Source of the DNA: Colius striatus
Lineage: Eukaryota > Chordata > Aves > Coliiformes > Coliidae
DNA: 64,000 bases
Direction of reading: 5' to 3'
Assembly: GCF_028858725.1 (NCBI RefSeq)
Contig: NC_084790.1
Location: 808,501 to 872,500 of the forward strand
Made by a program: the position numbers and the translations under genes. Below, piece by piece: positions 44,501 through 62,671 of the stretch; the first letter of the stretch is position 1, and every line of letters starts with the position of its first letter. The notes beneath the pieces are model-generated. The model was not told the DNA's origin, made no database searches, and was given only the letters and a program-made list of their open reading frames with translations.

Positions 44501-47500
44501 CCCGGGGCAGGGACGGGAGCATCAGCCGCGGGATCCCCGGGGCAGGGACGGGAGCATCAGCCGTGGGATCCCCGGGGCAGGGATGGGAGCATCAGCCGTG
44601 GGATCCCAGGGGCAGGGACGGGAGCATCAGCCGCGGGGTCCCCAGGGCAGGGACGGGAGCATCAGCCACGGGATCCCCAGGGGCAGGGACGGGAGCATCA
44701 GCCACAGGATCCCCGGGGCAGGGATGGGAGCATCAGCCACAGGATCCCCAGGGGCAGGGATGGGAGCATCAGCCACGGGGTACCCCGGGGCAGGGACGGG
44801 AGCATCAGCCGTGGGATCCCCGGGGCAGGGATGGGAGCATCAGCCGTGGGATCCCAGGGGCAGGGACGGGAGCATCAGCCGCGGGGTCCCCAGGGGCAGG
44901 GACGGGAGCATCAGCCACAGGGTATCCCGGGAAGGGACGGGAGCATCAGCCGCGGGATCCCAGGGGCAGGGATGGGAGCATCAGCCACGGGATCCCCGGG
45001 CCAGGACGGGAGCATCAGCCGTGGGATCCCCGGGGCAGGGACGGGAGCATCAGCCGTGGGATCCCAGGGGCAGGGACGGGAGCATCAGCCGTGGGATCCC
45101 AGGGGCAGGGACGGGAGCATCAGCTGCGGGATCCCAGGGGCAGGGACGGGAGCATCAGCCACGGGATCCCCAGGGGCAGGGATGGGAGCATCAGCCACAG
45201 GATCCCCGGGGCAGGGACGGGAGCATCAGCCGTGGGATCCCAGGGGCAGGGACGGGAGCATCAGCTGCGGGATCCCCGGGGCAGGGACGGGAGCATCAGC
45301 CACAGGATCCCCGGGGCAGGGACGGGAGCATCAGCCACAGGATCCCAGGGGCAGGGACGGGAGCATCAGCCGTGGGATCCCAGGGGCAGGGACGGGAGCA
45401 TCAGCTGCGGGATCCCAGGGGCAGGGACGGGAGCATCAGCCGCGGGATCCCCCGGGGTGGAGACGGGAGCATCAGCCGCGGGATCCCCGGGGCAGGGACG
45501 GGAGCATCAGCCACAGGATCCCCGGGGCAGGGACGGGAGCATCAGCCGCGGGGTCCCCAGGGCAGGGACGGGAGCATCAGCCGCGGCATCCCCGGCGCAG
45601 GGACGGGAGCATCAGCCGCAGGATCCCCGGGGCAGGGACGGGAGCATCAGCCGCAGGTCCCCGGGGCAGGGACGGGAGCATCAGCCGCAGGATCCCCGGG
45701 GCAGGGACGGGAGCATCAGCCACAGGATCCCCGGGGCAGGGACGGGAGCATCAGCCACAGGATCCCCGGGGCAGGGACGGGAGCATCAGCCGCGGGATCC
45801 CCAGGGCAGGGACGGGAGCATCAGCCGCAGCATCCCCGGCGCAGGGACGGGAGCATCAGCTGCGGGATCCCCGGGGCAGGGACGGGAGCATCAGCCGCGG
45901 CATCCCCGGTGCGGGGACAGGGACAGTGACACACAGCCGGTGACATCCCCGAGGGTCCCGCGACCGCCCCCCCGTGACAGCAGGGAGGGACGGGACGGGA
46001 TGCGCTCGAAGCCATCACCGAGGTGCCGCGTCCCGGCTCCGTCCCGGGCTGCCCGCGCCCCCGGGGGGGTTCAGCCCCATCCCAGCACCCACCCTTGATG
46101 TAGCCCCTGTCGCGCAGGGACTGCAGCGTCGGCCGCCTCTGCAGGAACTTGCGCAGCTTGTTCCGCACTTTGCTGGATTCGCTCTCGCCGCTGGCGCTGC
46201 CCACGGCCTGCCCGGGCACTGCCGGCCACAGGGGACACGGGGGGACACGTCAGCAGCGCCCCGAGGGGCCGGGCTGGGGGGAGGAGGGGGCTCCTGGCAC
46301 CGCAGGGAGCTGCGGGCACGGCGGGGTGGCCGCTTCCCTCCCCCTGCCCGGGGTGGGTTTGTGCCCAGGGGGTGGGTTTGTACCCAGGGGGTGGGTTTGT
46401 GCCTGGGGGTGGGTTTGTGCTTGGAGGTGGGTTTGTGCCCAGGGGGTGGGTTTGTGCCCAGGGGGTGGGTTTGTACCCAGGGGGTGGGTTTGTGCCCGTG
46501 GGTGGGTTTGTTCCCGTGGGTGGGTTTGTACCCAGGGGGTGGGTTTGTGCCTGGGGGTGGGTTTGTGCTTGGAGGTGGGTTTGTGCCCAGGGGGTGGGTT
46601 TGTGCCCAGGGGGTGGGTTTGTACCCAGGGGGTGGGTTTGTGCCCGTGGGTGGGTTTGTGCCCAGGGGGTGGGTTTGTGCCTGTGGGTGGGTTTGTACCC
46701 AGGGGGTGGGTTTGTGCCTGGGGGTGGGTTTGTGCTTGGAGGTGGGTTTGTGCCCAGGGGGTGGGTTTGTGCCCAGGGAGTGGGTTTGTGCCCTGGATAG
46801 GCTTGTGCCCAGGGGTGGGTTTGTGCCCAGGGTGGGTTTGTGCCTGTGGGTGGGTTTGTGCCTGGGGGTGGGCTTGTACCGAGGGGTGGGTTTGTGCCCA
46901 GGGGTGGGTTTGTGCCGGTGCCCCCAGGGTGCCCGGGCTCCCTCCCCTCTGTGCCTCACTCACCCGCCCTCCTCTCGTCGCCGAATTCCCGGGAGCCGAA
47001 TTCCGCCCCGCTCTCAGCCTCCTCCTCTCCAGGGGGGTCGGTGCCCTGGGGAAGGGGCAGCGTGAGACCCCCCTGGTGCGGGCAGGTGCCCATGGCAGGG
47101 GATGGGCGAAGGGGTGGGTGCCCACTCACCATCCTGCTGATGCCGTCGGCGATCGCCTTGTGCCAGGCGACAATGACCTGCTCCGAGTCGTGCTGCAGGA
47201 GGAACTCGGAGCCCTCCCGCGTCTTCAGCTGCGGGGGGCAGCGTTGGGGGGGGTCAGGGTGGGGTTGGGGGGGCTGTCTCGGTGCCCTCAGTGTGGGCTT
47301 GTGGCTGAGAACTGGCAGCCAGCTCGTGGCACTGATGCCCACAGCGGGGGAGCTGCTGGAAACCCCCTCCCCGTGCCAAGCCCAGGAGGAAAAGCCCCTC
47401 CTGGGGACATCCCCTGGCACCGCTCCCTTCAGCGCTGGGCTGAGCAGGGTGGGTGCCACCGTGCCACAGACCCCTCGTGGGGATCCCCCACCCCACTGTC

Positions 47501-50500
47501 ACCCAGCTCACCTCCAGGACGTGCTTCTTGCTGGACTTGTCCCTGGCAGCCCAGGCCAGCGTGGCCCCGCTCAGCTCCACGGTGTGCTCGGGGGTGCTCA
47601 GGGTGCTGGGCTGCCGCTGCGGGGCAGGGACCAGGCTGGCACCCACCCGGAGGGGATGGGGACGCTGCTGCCCCACCTTGCCAGGGGGTGTGTGGGTGTG
47701 TGGGGGGGTCCTCTAGGAAAGTAGGAGGGGCAAATGTCCCCTCAGGGACAGGTCTGTCCCCTCCTATGGCCCTGGGGTCTCACACTGTGCTGCTGCCGTG
47801 GCACCAGCTTGGGGACACCCCTGGGACAGCCCCAACCCTGCCCAGGGACCCAGGGGAGGGGGCTTCAGCTACAGAGCCCCTGTTGCAATATCCCATGGGG
47901 TTGGAGGGGACAGAGCCCCCAGAGAGGACAGGACAGCCCCTGGGGAGGGGACAGTCCTTGGGGAAGAGCATCAGCCCTTTCCCTCTGCTCTGCTTTGGGG
48001 ATGCCATGGCCACGCTCCCCTGTTCCCCCAGCCTCTCTCCCTCCCTGTTTCCCAGAAGGGCCCCTCCAGCCCGACCCCAGCACTCCTGTCCCAGCTGTGG
48101 GCCCAGCACCCCGTTCCCTCCCCCGAGGGGGTTCTGTGCCCTGTCCTTCCCCTCCCGCTGTCGCTGCAGGGTGTCGCAAGAGCTTCTGCATCCGGGCGCC
48201 GGGGAGGGGCTGGGTCAGGCACCGCTTCCTCCCTGCTCTGGGAGCCTCTTAGGGTGCCCTGGCACCTGCCTGGCCCCATGCCATGGGTGCTGGCCCCATG
48301 CCATGGTGGCTGACCCCATGCCGTGGGTGCTGGCCCCATGCCATGGGTGCTGGCCCCATGCCGTGGGTGCTGACCCATGTGCTGGCCCCACAGAGGCTGT
48401 TGGGGCTCTTACCAAGGCACCGGCAGCCGAATGCTTGGAGTCCTTGAAGAAGGTGAGGATCCTGCCCTCCAGCACGGTCCAGGAGGAGCTCCAGTTCTTC
48501 CTGGGGAGCAGAGGGAGGTCAGGCAGGGTCCCTCCCCCTCCCAGGACCCCTCCCCAGTGCCCTGTGCTCACCGGAGCCTCTTCCCCCTGTCCACCGTCTT
48601 GGTCCTGTTCAGCACGCCGGCTTTCTCCAGGCTCTTCAGCTGGAAGGCAGAGCGTGGCACGGGCTCAGCTTTGCCCACCCCAGTGCCAGGGCAGGTCAGG
48701 GGGCAGGAGGGGAAGGCTGCTTGCTCAGAGTCCTGACCTTGTCCTCCCTGAGCCCTGGCACGGTGCTGTGCCAGGCCAAGAGCCCGCTGTCCTGGCTGGA
48801 GCCGCTGCTGGCCCGTTCCTGCCGGCCACCAGCCACTGCCTGGGGACAGGGGGAGGGAGGATGGGGTGACGCTGTGCTGGATGGGTGCTGGGCACCCCCT
48901 GCACCCCACAGCCCCTGCCTTCTGCTTTCATGAGTCCCTGAGGATGCCCATCCCCTGGAGACCTCCCCAAACCCCCCATCTGTGTTGCTACCCCCAGTCC
49001 CAGCCCCGTACCGTGTCGGGGGTGAAGTACTCGGGGCAGAAGACGGTCCCCTCGGGGTGGCTGTGCCCATACCAGCCCGGGGGTGAGCCCAGCTCCTCAG
49101 GGGGCCTGGGGGACAGCCAGAAAGTGCCCCCCTGATCGTAGGAGCCTGCAGGTGAGTAGTTCTCCTCGGAATAAGCCTCCAGTTCATCCGCTGACAGGTC
49201 AGGATAGTCTGTTTCTGGAGTGGGTGGCTGGAGAGAAGAGACAGGACAAAACCTTGTGCATCTGCATCCCCAAGCCACGACCAGCCCAGGCTGTCCCCAT
49301 CTCCATCTCCACCTCTGTCTCATGCTTGTCTCCATCATCTCTATCTTGATCTCATCCCTTTCTCCACCTCCATCTCATCTTAATCTCATCCATCTCCATC
49401 CCCATCCTCATCTCCAGCTTGTGTCCATCTCCATCCCCATCTCTTTATCTCATCATCCTTATCTCCACCCCCATCTCCATCTCACCTCCACCTCCATCCC
49501 TGTCTCCCCTTCCATCTCCCTCCATCCCCACCCTGTCTCCCCCTCCATCTCCCTCCACCTCCATCCCTGTCTCCCCCTCCATCTCCCTCCATCCCCACCC
49601 CTGTCTCCCCCTCCATCTCCCTCCATCCCCACCCCTGCCTCCCCCTCCCCTCCCGCCGTGCCTCGCTGGGTGCTCACCCTCTGCTCCATGGCACCGCACC
49701 GGGTGCCCCCAGGGTACCTCTGCTGGCAGCCAGCTCCGTCTCCCGCCCTGGGGAGGTCCCACGCCGTCTCTCCTGCCACCCACTGCCAGCCAAAGGCCTG
49801 TCCCCCTCCTCCCTCCGGCTGCTGCTCCCAGGACGGCCCGTCGGGGCTGGGGGCGGGGGAGGAGGCGGCACTCACTCCATCCTCCCCGAACGGACAGTCC
49901 CACGTGCTCTCGCCCGTCCCGGGGTTGTAATAGAACAAGTGGCCGGTGCTCGTGTCCGTGTGGGTCTCCCACTGCCCCCCCGAGCCGCCGGGCTCCTCCG
50001 GGGCCGCCCCCGCAGCCGCCTCCTCCCGCAGCTCCTGGATGTTGAGGTAGATGGGGGCGGGTGACTCCTCGGGCTCCTTCTGCGCCTGGGGGTGGGGATG
50101 GCGATGGGTGAGGTGAGACACGGGGCTCCTGGGACATCCCTGGGGCTGGGGGGGCACGAGGGGGCTGGGGAGGGGCTGAGGGGATGGGGGTGTTGAGTCT
50201 GGAGAAGAGGAGGCTGAGGGGAGACAGCAGCCCTCTCTGACACTCCCTGGCAGGAGTTGAGGCTGGAGCTGAGGCAGAACTGTTTCCCTGAGAGGGGTGT
50301 GAGCCCCTGTGCCAGGCTGCCCAGGGAGCTGGGGGAGTGCCCAGCCCTGGAGGGATCCCAAACACACAGAGCTGAGGTGCTGAGGGCCGTGGCTCAGTGC
50401 TGGGCTGAGCAGGGTGAGTTCAGGGCTGGGACTGCAGCAGCTTCAAGGGCTTTTCCACCCAAAACGATTCTGTGATCACAAGAACCTCCAGGATCTGCAC

Positions 50501-53325
50501 TCAGAGCATCAGCACCCAGCACTCGTATCTACACCACCAGCATCCAAACAGTCAGCACCCCCAACACCTGCAGCCCTGACAGCACCCATCAGCAGCACCC
50601 TCAGCCCCTGCACCCACGTCTGCAGCACCCACATCCGCTGCCACCCGCCCCAGCACCCTGACCCCACCGAAGGCCACAGCACCACGTCCCACAACAAAGC
50701 CCCCAGCACCCCTGGCATGGGCTGTGCCCTGCTCACGGGGCTGCTGGGGGCTGGGGGGACACATGCCCTGGGACTGGGATGTGGAGGGGTGGGGAGTCCC
50801 CTCCTGGCACCCTTTGATCTCCCCGGGTTTACAGTCTCCTGCCAACCGCCGTGGGGACAAAGGTCCCCAAGCCCAGCCCTGCCTGTTGTCACCCAGTTAG
50901 GGGGGGACACAGCAGGTGGAGCAACCCTGGGGACACTCTGGAGAGTGGGGGGGGGACGCACACAGACCAGCCTGAGCATCCCCCTCATCACCCTCCCCCT
51001 GCCCCCCAAAAGCCCCCTGCAGCGAGTGGGGCTGGAAGCCCGGTGCCAGGGGCCACCCTGCTCTTGGGAACACAGGACATGGGGGTGCCAATGGCAGCCC
51101 CCCCAGCACAGAGTCCCCCCCAGCACCTCCCTCCCTCCCACGGGCACACCCCTGGGGGTTTGTCCCCCCGGGTGGGGTGGGTGCTGGGTGCCCCTCACCA
51201 CTTTGTGACACATCCCTTGGCACCCACCAAGGTGCCACCTCCACAGCGCAAACACCCGCGGTGGGAGCTTGGAGCAGTGGGGAAAGCGGGGGGCAGCGAC
51301 CCCCCAACACCTCCCCCGACCCCCACGGCTGCCGCCTACCTGCCCCAAGCGCAGCAGCCGCGCCACGCCGCTCCGGGAGCGCTCGCCCATGGCGCCGGGC
51401 ACCGGGCAGGGCGGGGGGCAGCGGGGGGCTCCGGGAGCGCCGCAGCCTGCGCCCGCCCCGCGCCGCCCTTCCTGCCCGGCTCCGCAGCGGAAGAGCCGCC
51501 TCCGAGCGCAGCGCCTGGCCCCGAGGCGGAATCGCCTCGTCTCTCGGAGGCGCGGCGGGACGGTGCCGGCCCGGGGTGATGCCGGTGCCAAGGCAGGGTG
51601 AGCCCCCTGCAGGTGCGGCTGCGGCGGCTCTGCCATCCCCTGCCCGCAGGAGCCCGTGTGCCCCCCGCACCGGGAGCGCCCCCCGGCCCCGCAGCTGAGC
51701 GGGGTGCAAAGAGCTGCGGGGTTCCTCTGCCACAGGCAGGTCAGGGGTGGAAAATGGGGTGGAAACGCCACAACCCTCCCAACACCCCCTTTTTCCCTCT
51801 GATAACCCCCCCCGCGAGGCACTCAGAGCATCGAATGGGGGGTGCTGAGGCTCAGGGTGCTGCGGGTGCACCCCAAGAGAGGTGCTGGCAAGGACGTGGG
51901 ACCCCCCTTCTCTGCTGTCACCGACTCACCCCGCTGTGCCCCAGCCTGTGGCGGTGCTCTGGGGGTCCCATGTGGGTAGATGGGGTGTCCCCCCTCCCCT
52001 CGGGTGTCCCCGCAGGAGGGGTGCAGGGGGGAGCCCCGGGGGGAGCAGGGCAGGGTCCCTCGCTACTTACTGGCGTGGGCTGAGCGTGGTTTTTGGGGCG
52101 GTGGGGTGCACCCAGCACCCACCTGCGGCAGTGGGTGCTGCACCCAGGTGAGGGAGCAGCCCGGGGAGGAGTCCCAGCGCTTCCCTGTTAACCCTTTGTG
52201 CCTCCTCTCACCCCGGAAACGCTGCTGGGACGGGGTGTGGGAGCCCTGAGAGCCCTGAGCCCCTCACCCCGGGCTGGGGGTGCCCGTGGGGAGGGGAGGC
52301 TGAGCATGGGGGGTGCCAGAGGGGGGGTGCTTGGTGTGGGGGTCGCTCCCCCCCTCCCTGAGGAGGCAAAAGCTGTGTGTGGGGGATGTTACCCTCAGGT
52401 TTGCCTGCCAGGGTCAGCTCAGGGAGGGGACACGGGGGTCCTGACAGTGACAGCGGTGCCAGGGACACCCTGGGTGCCACCTCTCTGCCTTGTGCCAGGG
52501 GTCATGGGACGTGGGGCTCTGGATCAGCTAGGGGTCCTGCCCTGCCCCCCCAACCCCTCAGCACCGCTTTTGGGGGCAGTACTGGTGATGTCACTGTACC
52601 TGAACCGTGTGGCTGGGCCGCTGCCACCTCCTACCCGTGTCCTTGTCCTTGCCAGGGGGGTAGAGGGTCTCAGAGCGGCTCTTCCCCAGCGGCTGAGCGC
52701 GTGCCAGGGGGTCCCCGTGTGCCCCCACGCTGGTGGCAGCAGCTGGTGCCCGTGTCATCCGTGCCAGGTCATCCAGGGAGTGCGAGGGTCTCACAGGCTC
52801 AGAGGTGTGGGGGCTCAGCCCCGGGGGCACCCGGAAAGAGCTGAGCACTGGTGGTGAGTCCCTGCTGGGCACGAAGTCCTTCCTGGGCACCGAGTCCCTC
52901 CTGGGCACCGAGTCGTTCCTGGGCACCGAGTCCTTCCTGGGCACTGAGCATCCTCTGGATGGTTCCTCTGTCTGGGGGGCGCCGATGAACCGATACTCGT
53001 AGTCTGGCCGGGGAGGGAGCGAGGCTGTGGCTGTGCCCGTGGCCGTGCCCGTGGCTGTGCCCGTGCCCGGGGCTGGCACGGCATGTCCCGGCGGTGAGGG
53101 GTCGAGCGGGGCCGGGCTAGCGATGGGGGGCAGCTCCTTCACGTACTGGGCAGGGATGTAGAAGGGTCGGGGGTCCCCGCTCCTCTTGACGTGCCACCAG
53201 TGCGGGTTGGTGCGTTTCAGCAGCACGTAGCGCTCGTTGGGTTTGATGGACACCAGGGTCCCGTCCTTGGCTCGGTACTCGAAGCCATATTCCACCAGCA
53301 CCAACGCCTCCTCCGCCGCCTCCAT
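41514..53325 (-). CDS. ARHGAP27: Rho GTPase-activating protein 27
   Basis: Rac/Cdc42-type GAP implicated in endocytosis. Exons in transcript order: 53325-52600, 50085-49678, 49227-49012, 48839-48738, 48639-48572, 48500-48413, 47616-47512, 47228-47130, 47045-46964, 46218-46093, 43118-43020, 42857-42780, 42669-42535, 41881-41776, 41691-41514; 2,616 nt, 871 residues, all in phase. SH3 at the N-terminus (VLVEYGFEYRAKDG, HWWHVKR, FYIPAQYVKEL). Then a first WW (W..H...FYYNPGTG.STWD), a degenerate second WW, the conserved PPTPETDYPDLSADELEAYS, a PH domain (NWSSSWTVLEGRILTFFKDS ... VIVAWHKAIADGI), KVRNKLRKFLQRRPTLQSLR, and RhoGAP with arginine finger GLYRVSGN and KLFFRELPEPL. It ends IFPEG. The third WW of mammals is absent. 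The SH3 exon carries a 15-bp coding repeat (KDSVPR/NDSVPR). The long-isoform donor (CAG|gtacag, 52600) was chosen because a nearer one at 52635 breaks phase. Confidence 0.93.
41940..42440. repeat. (CCATCC)n-type simple repeat in ARHGAP27 intron
   Basis: About 500 bp of catccccatccc and cttgtccccatctccatc words, including a pure catcc run (42064-42096), between the exons at 41881 and 42535. It produces long meaningless ORFs on both strands. Confidence 0.95.
43145..45915. repeat. 2.8-kb array of 35/36-bp units with 601-bp higher-order period, ARHGAP27 intron
   Basis: Roughly 78 head-to-tail copies of gggcagggacgggagcatca + gccacgggatcccc(a)g. Units are 35 bp (..ccccg) or 36 bp (..ccccag). Variants at fixed sites (cac/cgc/cgt/cac-agg, acg/atg, ggatcc/ggtacc/ggtccc) recur in the same order. 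The block 43330-43815 is repeated essentially without change 601 bp later (43931-44416), i.e. 17 units. The intron runs 43119-46092, so the array fills it, beginning 27 bp from one exon. No unit has a stop codon on the + strand, which creates 900-1,000-codon ORFs. Confidence 0.97.
46345..46925. repeat. 19/20-bp minisatellite in ARHGAP27 intron
   Basis: About 30 copies of gtgggtttgtgcccaggggg with variants tacccag, gcccgtg, gcctggg and gcttgga. A longer pattern (about 190 bp) recurs, e.g. the run beginning tgcctgggggtgggtttgtg at 46402, 46549 and 46718. It lies 38 bp from the exon at 46964. Confidence 0.95.
47617..48412 (-). other. ARHGAP27: ARHGAP27 PH-domain intron, with 21-bp minisatellite at its 5' end
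   Basis: 800-bp intron. 48262-48378 holds six copies of tgctggccccatgccatggg. The remainder shows no exon or transposon. Confidence 0.75.
49290..49665. repeat. (CATCTCC)n-type simple repeat in ARHGAP27 intron
   Basis: ctccatctccctccatcccc and related words, including three 31-40 bp copies of cccctgtctccccctccatc (49497-49640). It fills the intron between exons 49227 and 49678. Confidence 0.93.
50160..50480 (+). repeat. CR1 LINE, 5'-truncated 3' tail
   Basis: Same subfamily as 6490-6815; it ends cttttccacccaaaacgatt-ctgtgatca. It sits antisense in ARHGAP27, about 75 bp upstream of the WW exon. Confidence 0.85.
50486..51339 (-). other. ARHGAP27: ARHGAP27 intron between alternative exon and WW exon
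   Basis: 50490-50720 has degenerate cagcaccc words. Nothing else is recognisable to 51339. The long reverse ORFs here have no family resemblance. Confidence 0.6.
51340..51390 (-). CDS. ARHGAP27: ARHGAP27 alternative first coding exon (short isoform)
   Basis: ATG at 51390 opens MGERSRSGVARLLRLGQ, then a donor (CAG|gtaggc) at 51340 in phase 0, exactly matching the acceptor at 50085 (AQKEPEESPAP...). The flanks 51340-51700 are CpG-rich like a second promoter. The product would lack the SH3 domain and begin just before the WW region. Mammalian ARHGAP27 also has short isoforms lacking the SH3, which supports this by analogy. Confidence 0.6.
51391..52599 (-). other. ARHGAP27: ARHGAP27 intron with CpG-rich internal promoter region
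   Basis: 51391-51720 is CpG-rich and contains a reverse-strand ATG-bearing segment (gcaggggatggcagagccgc) near-identical to a stretch at 56163 on the other strand. 51720-52600 shows no exon. Confidence 0.55.
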
Positions 53326-53900
53326 GGCCGCCCCGGCCGCTCTGCCTGCGGGACACGGCCCGGGGAAGGGGCTGAGGGCAACTCCCGATGCTTCTCGGGC
53401 TACCGGAGACCCCGGAGGAAACCAACCGAGGGGTCCCCGCTGAGCCCCGGCCCCACGCGGCCGTCCCACAGCGCACCCACACCCGCCTCCACCAGCCCCC
53501 GAGCCGCCGCCGCCTTGGCCACGCACCACCCCCAGCCCCCCAGAGCCCCCCGAGCCCCCCGAGCCCCCGGGCGCGCAGAGCTCACCTGCGGCGGGCGCGG
53601 AGCTCACGGCGCCGCCTCCCGCTGCCGCCGCGCCGGGCTGGGCCCGACTCGCCCCGTTTCCTGCCTCGACCAGACACGGGGCCGGGCTCCTCGGCGGCTG
53701 CCCGGCCCCCGGCACGGCCTGGAGGGGGGGACACGCGACCCCTGTCCCCTCCCGTCGGGGCGATGGAGCCGCGTGGCTGAGGAAACGTCTCCTCGGGAGG
53801 TTCCTGCTGCAGGAAGGGCCCTGCCCCGCGGCTCAGCCGGGATCCGCCGCCACGGCCTCCCCGGCGGAGAAACCCATGGCGGGGGGTCTCACGGGAGCTG
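53326..53900 (-). promoter_or_regulatory. ARHGAP27: ARHGAP27 main promoter and 5'UTR region
   Basis: An acceptor-like cccgcag| at 53346 precedes 20 nt of 5'UTR and the ATG. A donor-like GCCGCAG|gtgagc at 53585 would close a non-coding first exon starting near 53700. The whole stretch is CpG-rich and TATA-less. Confidence 0.5.
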
Positions 53901-54059
53901 CCCCGCCCGGGCTCTTGCCCGCATCTCTCCAGGGAGTCCCACTGAAGGGTCCCCGGGCAGCCCAAACCCTCCCGGGAGCGCCGGTGGGGGAAAACCACCG
54001 GAGACGGCGACGGCAGTGGGGAGGGAAAATGGGGAAGGCGCTTTCAAACAGCCTCCAGG

Positions 54060-54245
54060 AGCCTGGAGGACGGGCAGGGACAAGGGAGGACGGGCACGGA
54101 GGACACGGGATGGGCAGGGAGGGCAGAGGATGGGCACGGAGGACACGGGATGGGCAGGGAGGACACGGGATGGGCACGGAGGACACGGGATGGGCAGGGA
54201 GGACAGAGGATGGGCAGAGGATGGACAGAGGATGGGCAGGGAGGA
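54060..54245. repeat. 20-bp minisatellite in the ARHGAP27-PLEKHM1 spacer
   Basis: About nine copies of gatgggcagggaggacacgg and shortened forms. It occupies most of the gap between the ARHGAP27 promoter and the PLEKHM1 poly(A) site. Confidence 0.92.
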
Positions 54246-54356
54246 CAGGCAGCATCCCCATCCCCATCCCTCCTGCCCTGGAGCTGCAGCTGGTACCAGG
54301 CTGCCCCTGCCCTTGGACAAACCTCGACAACAACTCCCCTGGTTGTTAAATCAACT

Positions 54357-54362
54357 TTTATT
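54357..54362 (-). terminator. PLEKHM1: PLEKHM1 poly(A) signal AATAAA (reverse strand)
   Basis: Forward-strand TTTATT in the AT-rich patch ttaaatcaacttttattcc. The 3'UTR runs from here to 55069 (about 0.7 kb). The ARHGAP27 promoter is about 600 bp downstream on the same strand. Confidence 0.75.
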
Positions 54363-55069
54363 CCTTTTGCTTGGTGAGGGGGCGCTGTGAGAGGCAAATA
54401 AAACGAGCCCCGAGGATGGAGAGGGAGGAGCAGCCCCTTCCCTGGCAGATGCTCCCCCCAGCCCGGAGTGACCCTTTGGGGTCCCTCCCAAAGGCACGAG
54501 TGTCACTTTGTCCCCCTCCCCGGGGCAGGGCAGCTTGTGCAACCCCCCCCATACCCCCCAGTAAAAAAATACCGGTTCTTCAGTACCCAACATCCTAAAA
54601 AACTAAAGCTTTAGTCAGTGTCAGTCACCCACAGCCTCGCCTGCAAAGCCCGACCCGCAGCCCCCGGGCTGGCCCCGCAGGGGAGGCGGCAGCTTGGCAC
54701 CAGAAGGGTTCCCGGGGGCATCCCCGGCTTAGTGTGAGTAGGGAGCTGGGAAGCTGCGGCTGCCCTTTGCTCAGGTGGGGCAGGAGCAGCCGCTCACATC
54801 ATCCATCCCCAGCCTCGAGAGGCGCAGCGGCAGCCCCGGGGCGGGATCACATCCCCCCGCCGGGCCCTGGGGAGGAGGAGCCGAGGCGGCGGCGGGGTGG
54901 CTGGGTCGCGGGGTCGGCTCTGCCCGGCGGGAGCCTCGCTCCGCAGGAACCGGCTGCTCTCTGCAGCGGCCGCTGGGACCGGCGGGGCCGGGACCGGTCC
55001 GTGCTACCGGCTGCTCTCTGCAGCAGCCGCTGGGACCGGCGGGGTCGGGGCCGGAGGGGCCGGTCCGTG

Positions 55070-62671
<7,602 letters not shown>

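Noticed and set aside
42926-46098. Three overlapping + strand ORFs of 890-1,005 codons
   Set aside because: They follow the 35/36-bp array, which has no stop codon in any + frame, and lie in an intron of the reverse-strand ARHGAP27 gene. No signal, domain or splice support.
52633-52635. Nearer donor in the ARHGAP27 SH3 exon (ACGG|gtagga)
   Set aside because: It leaves phase 1, but the next exon needs phase 0. The donor at 52600 fits.
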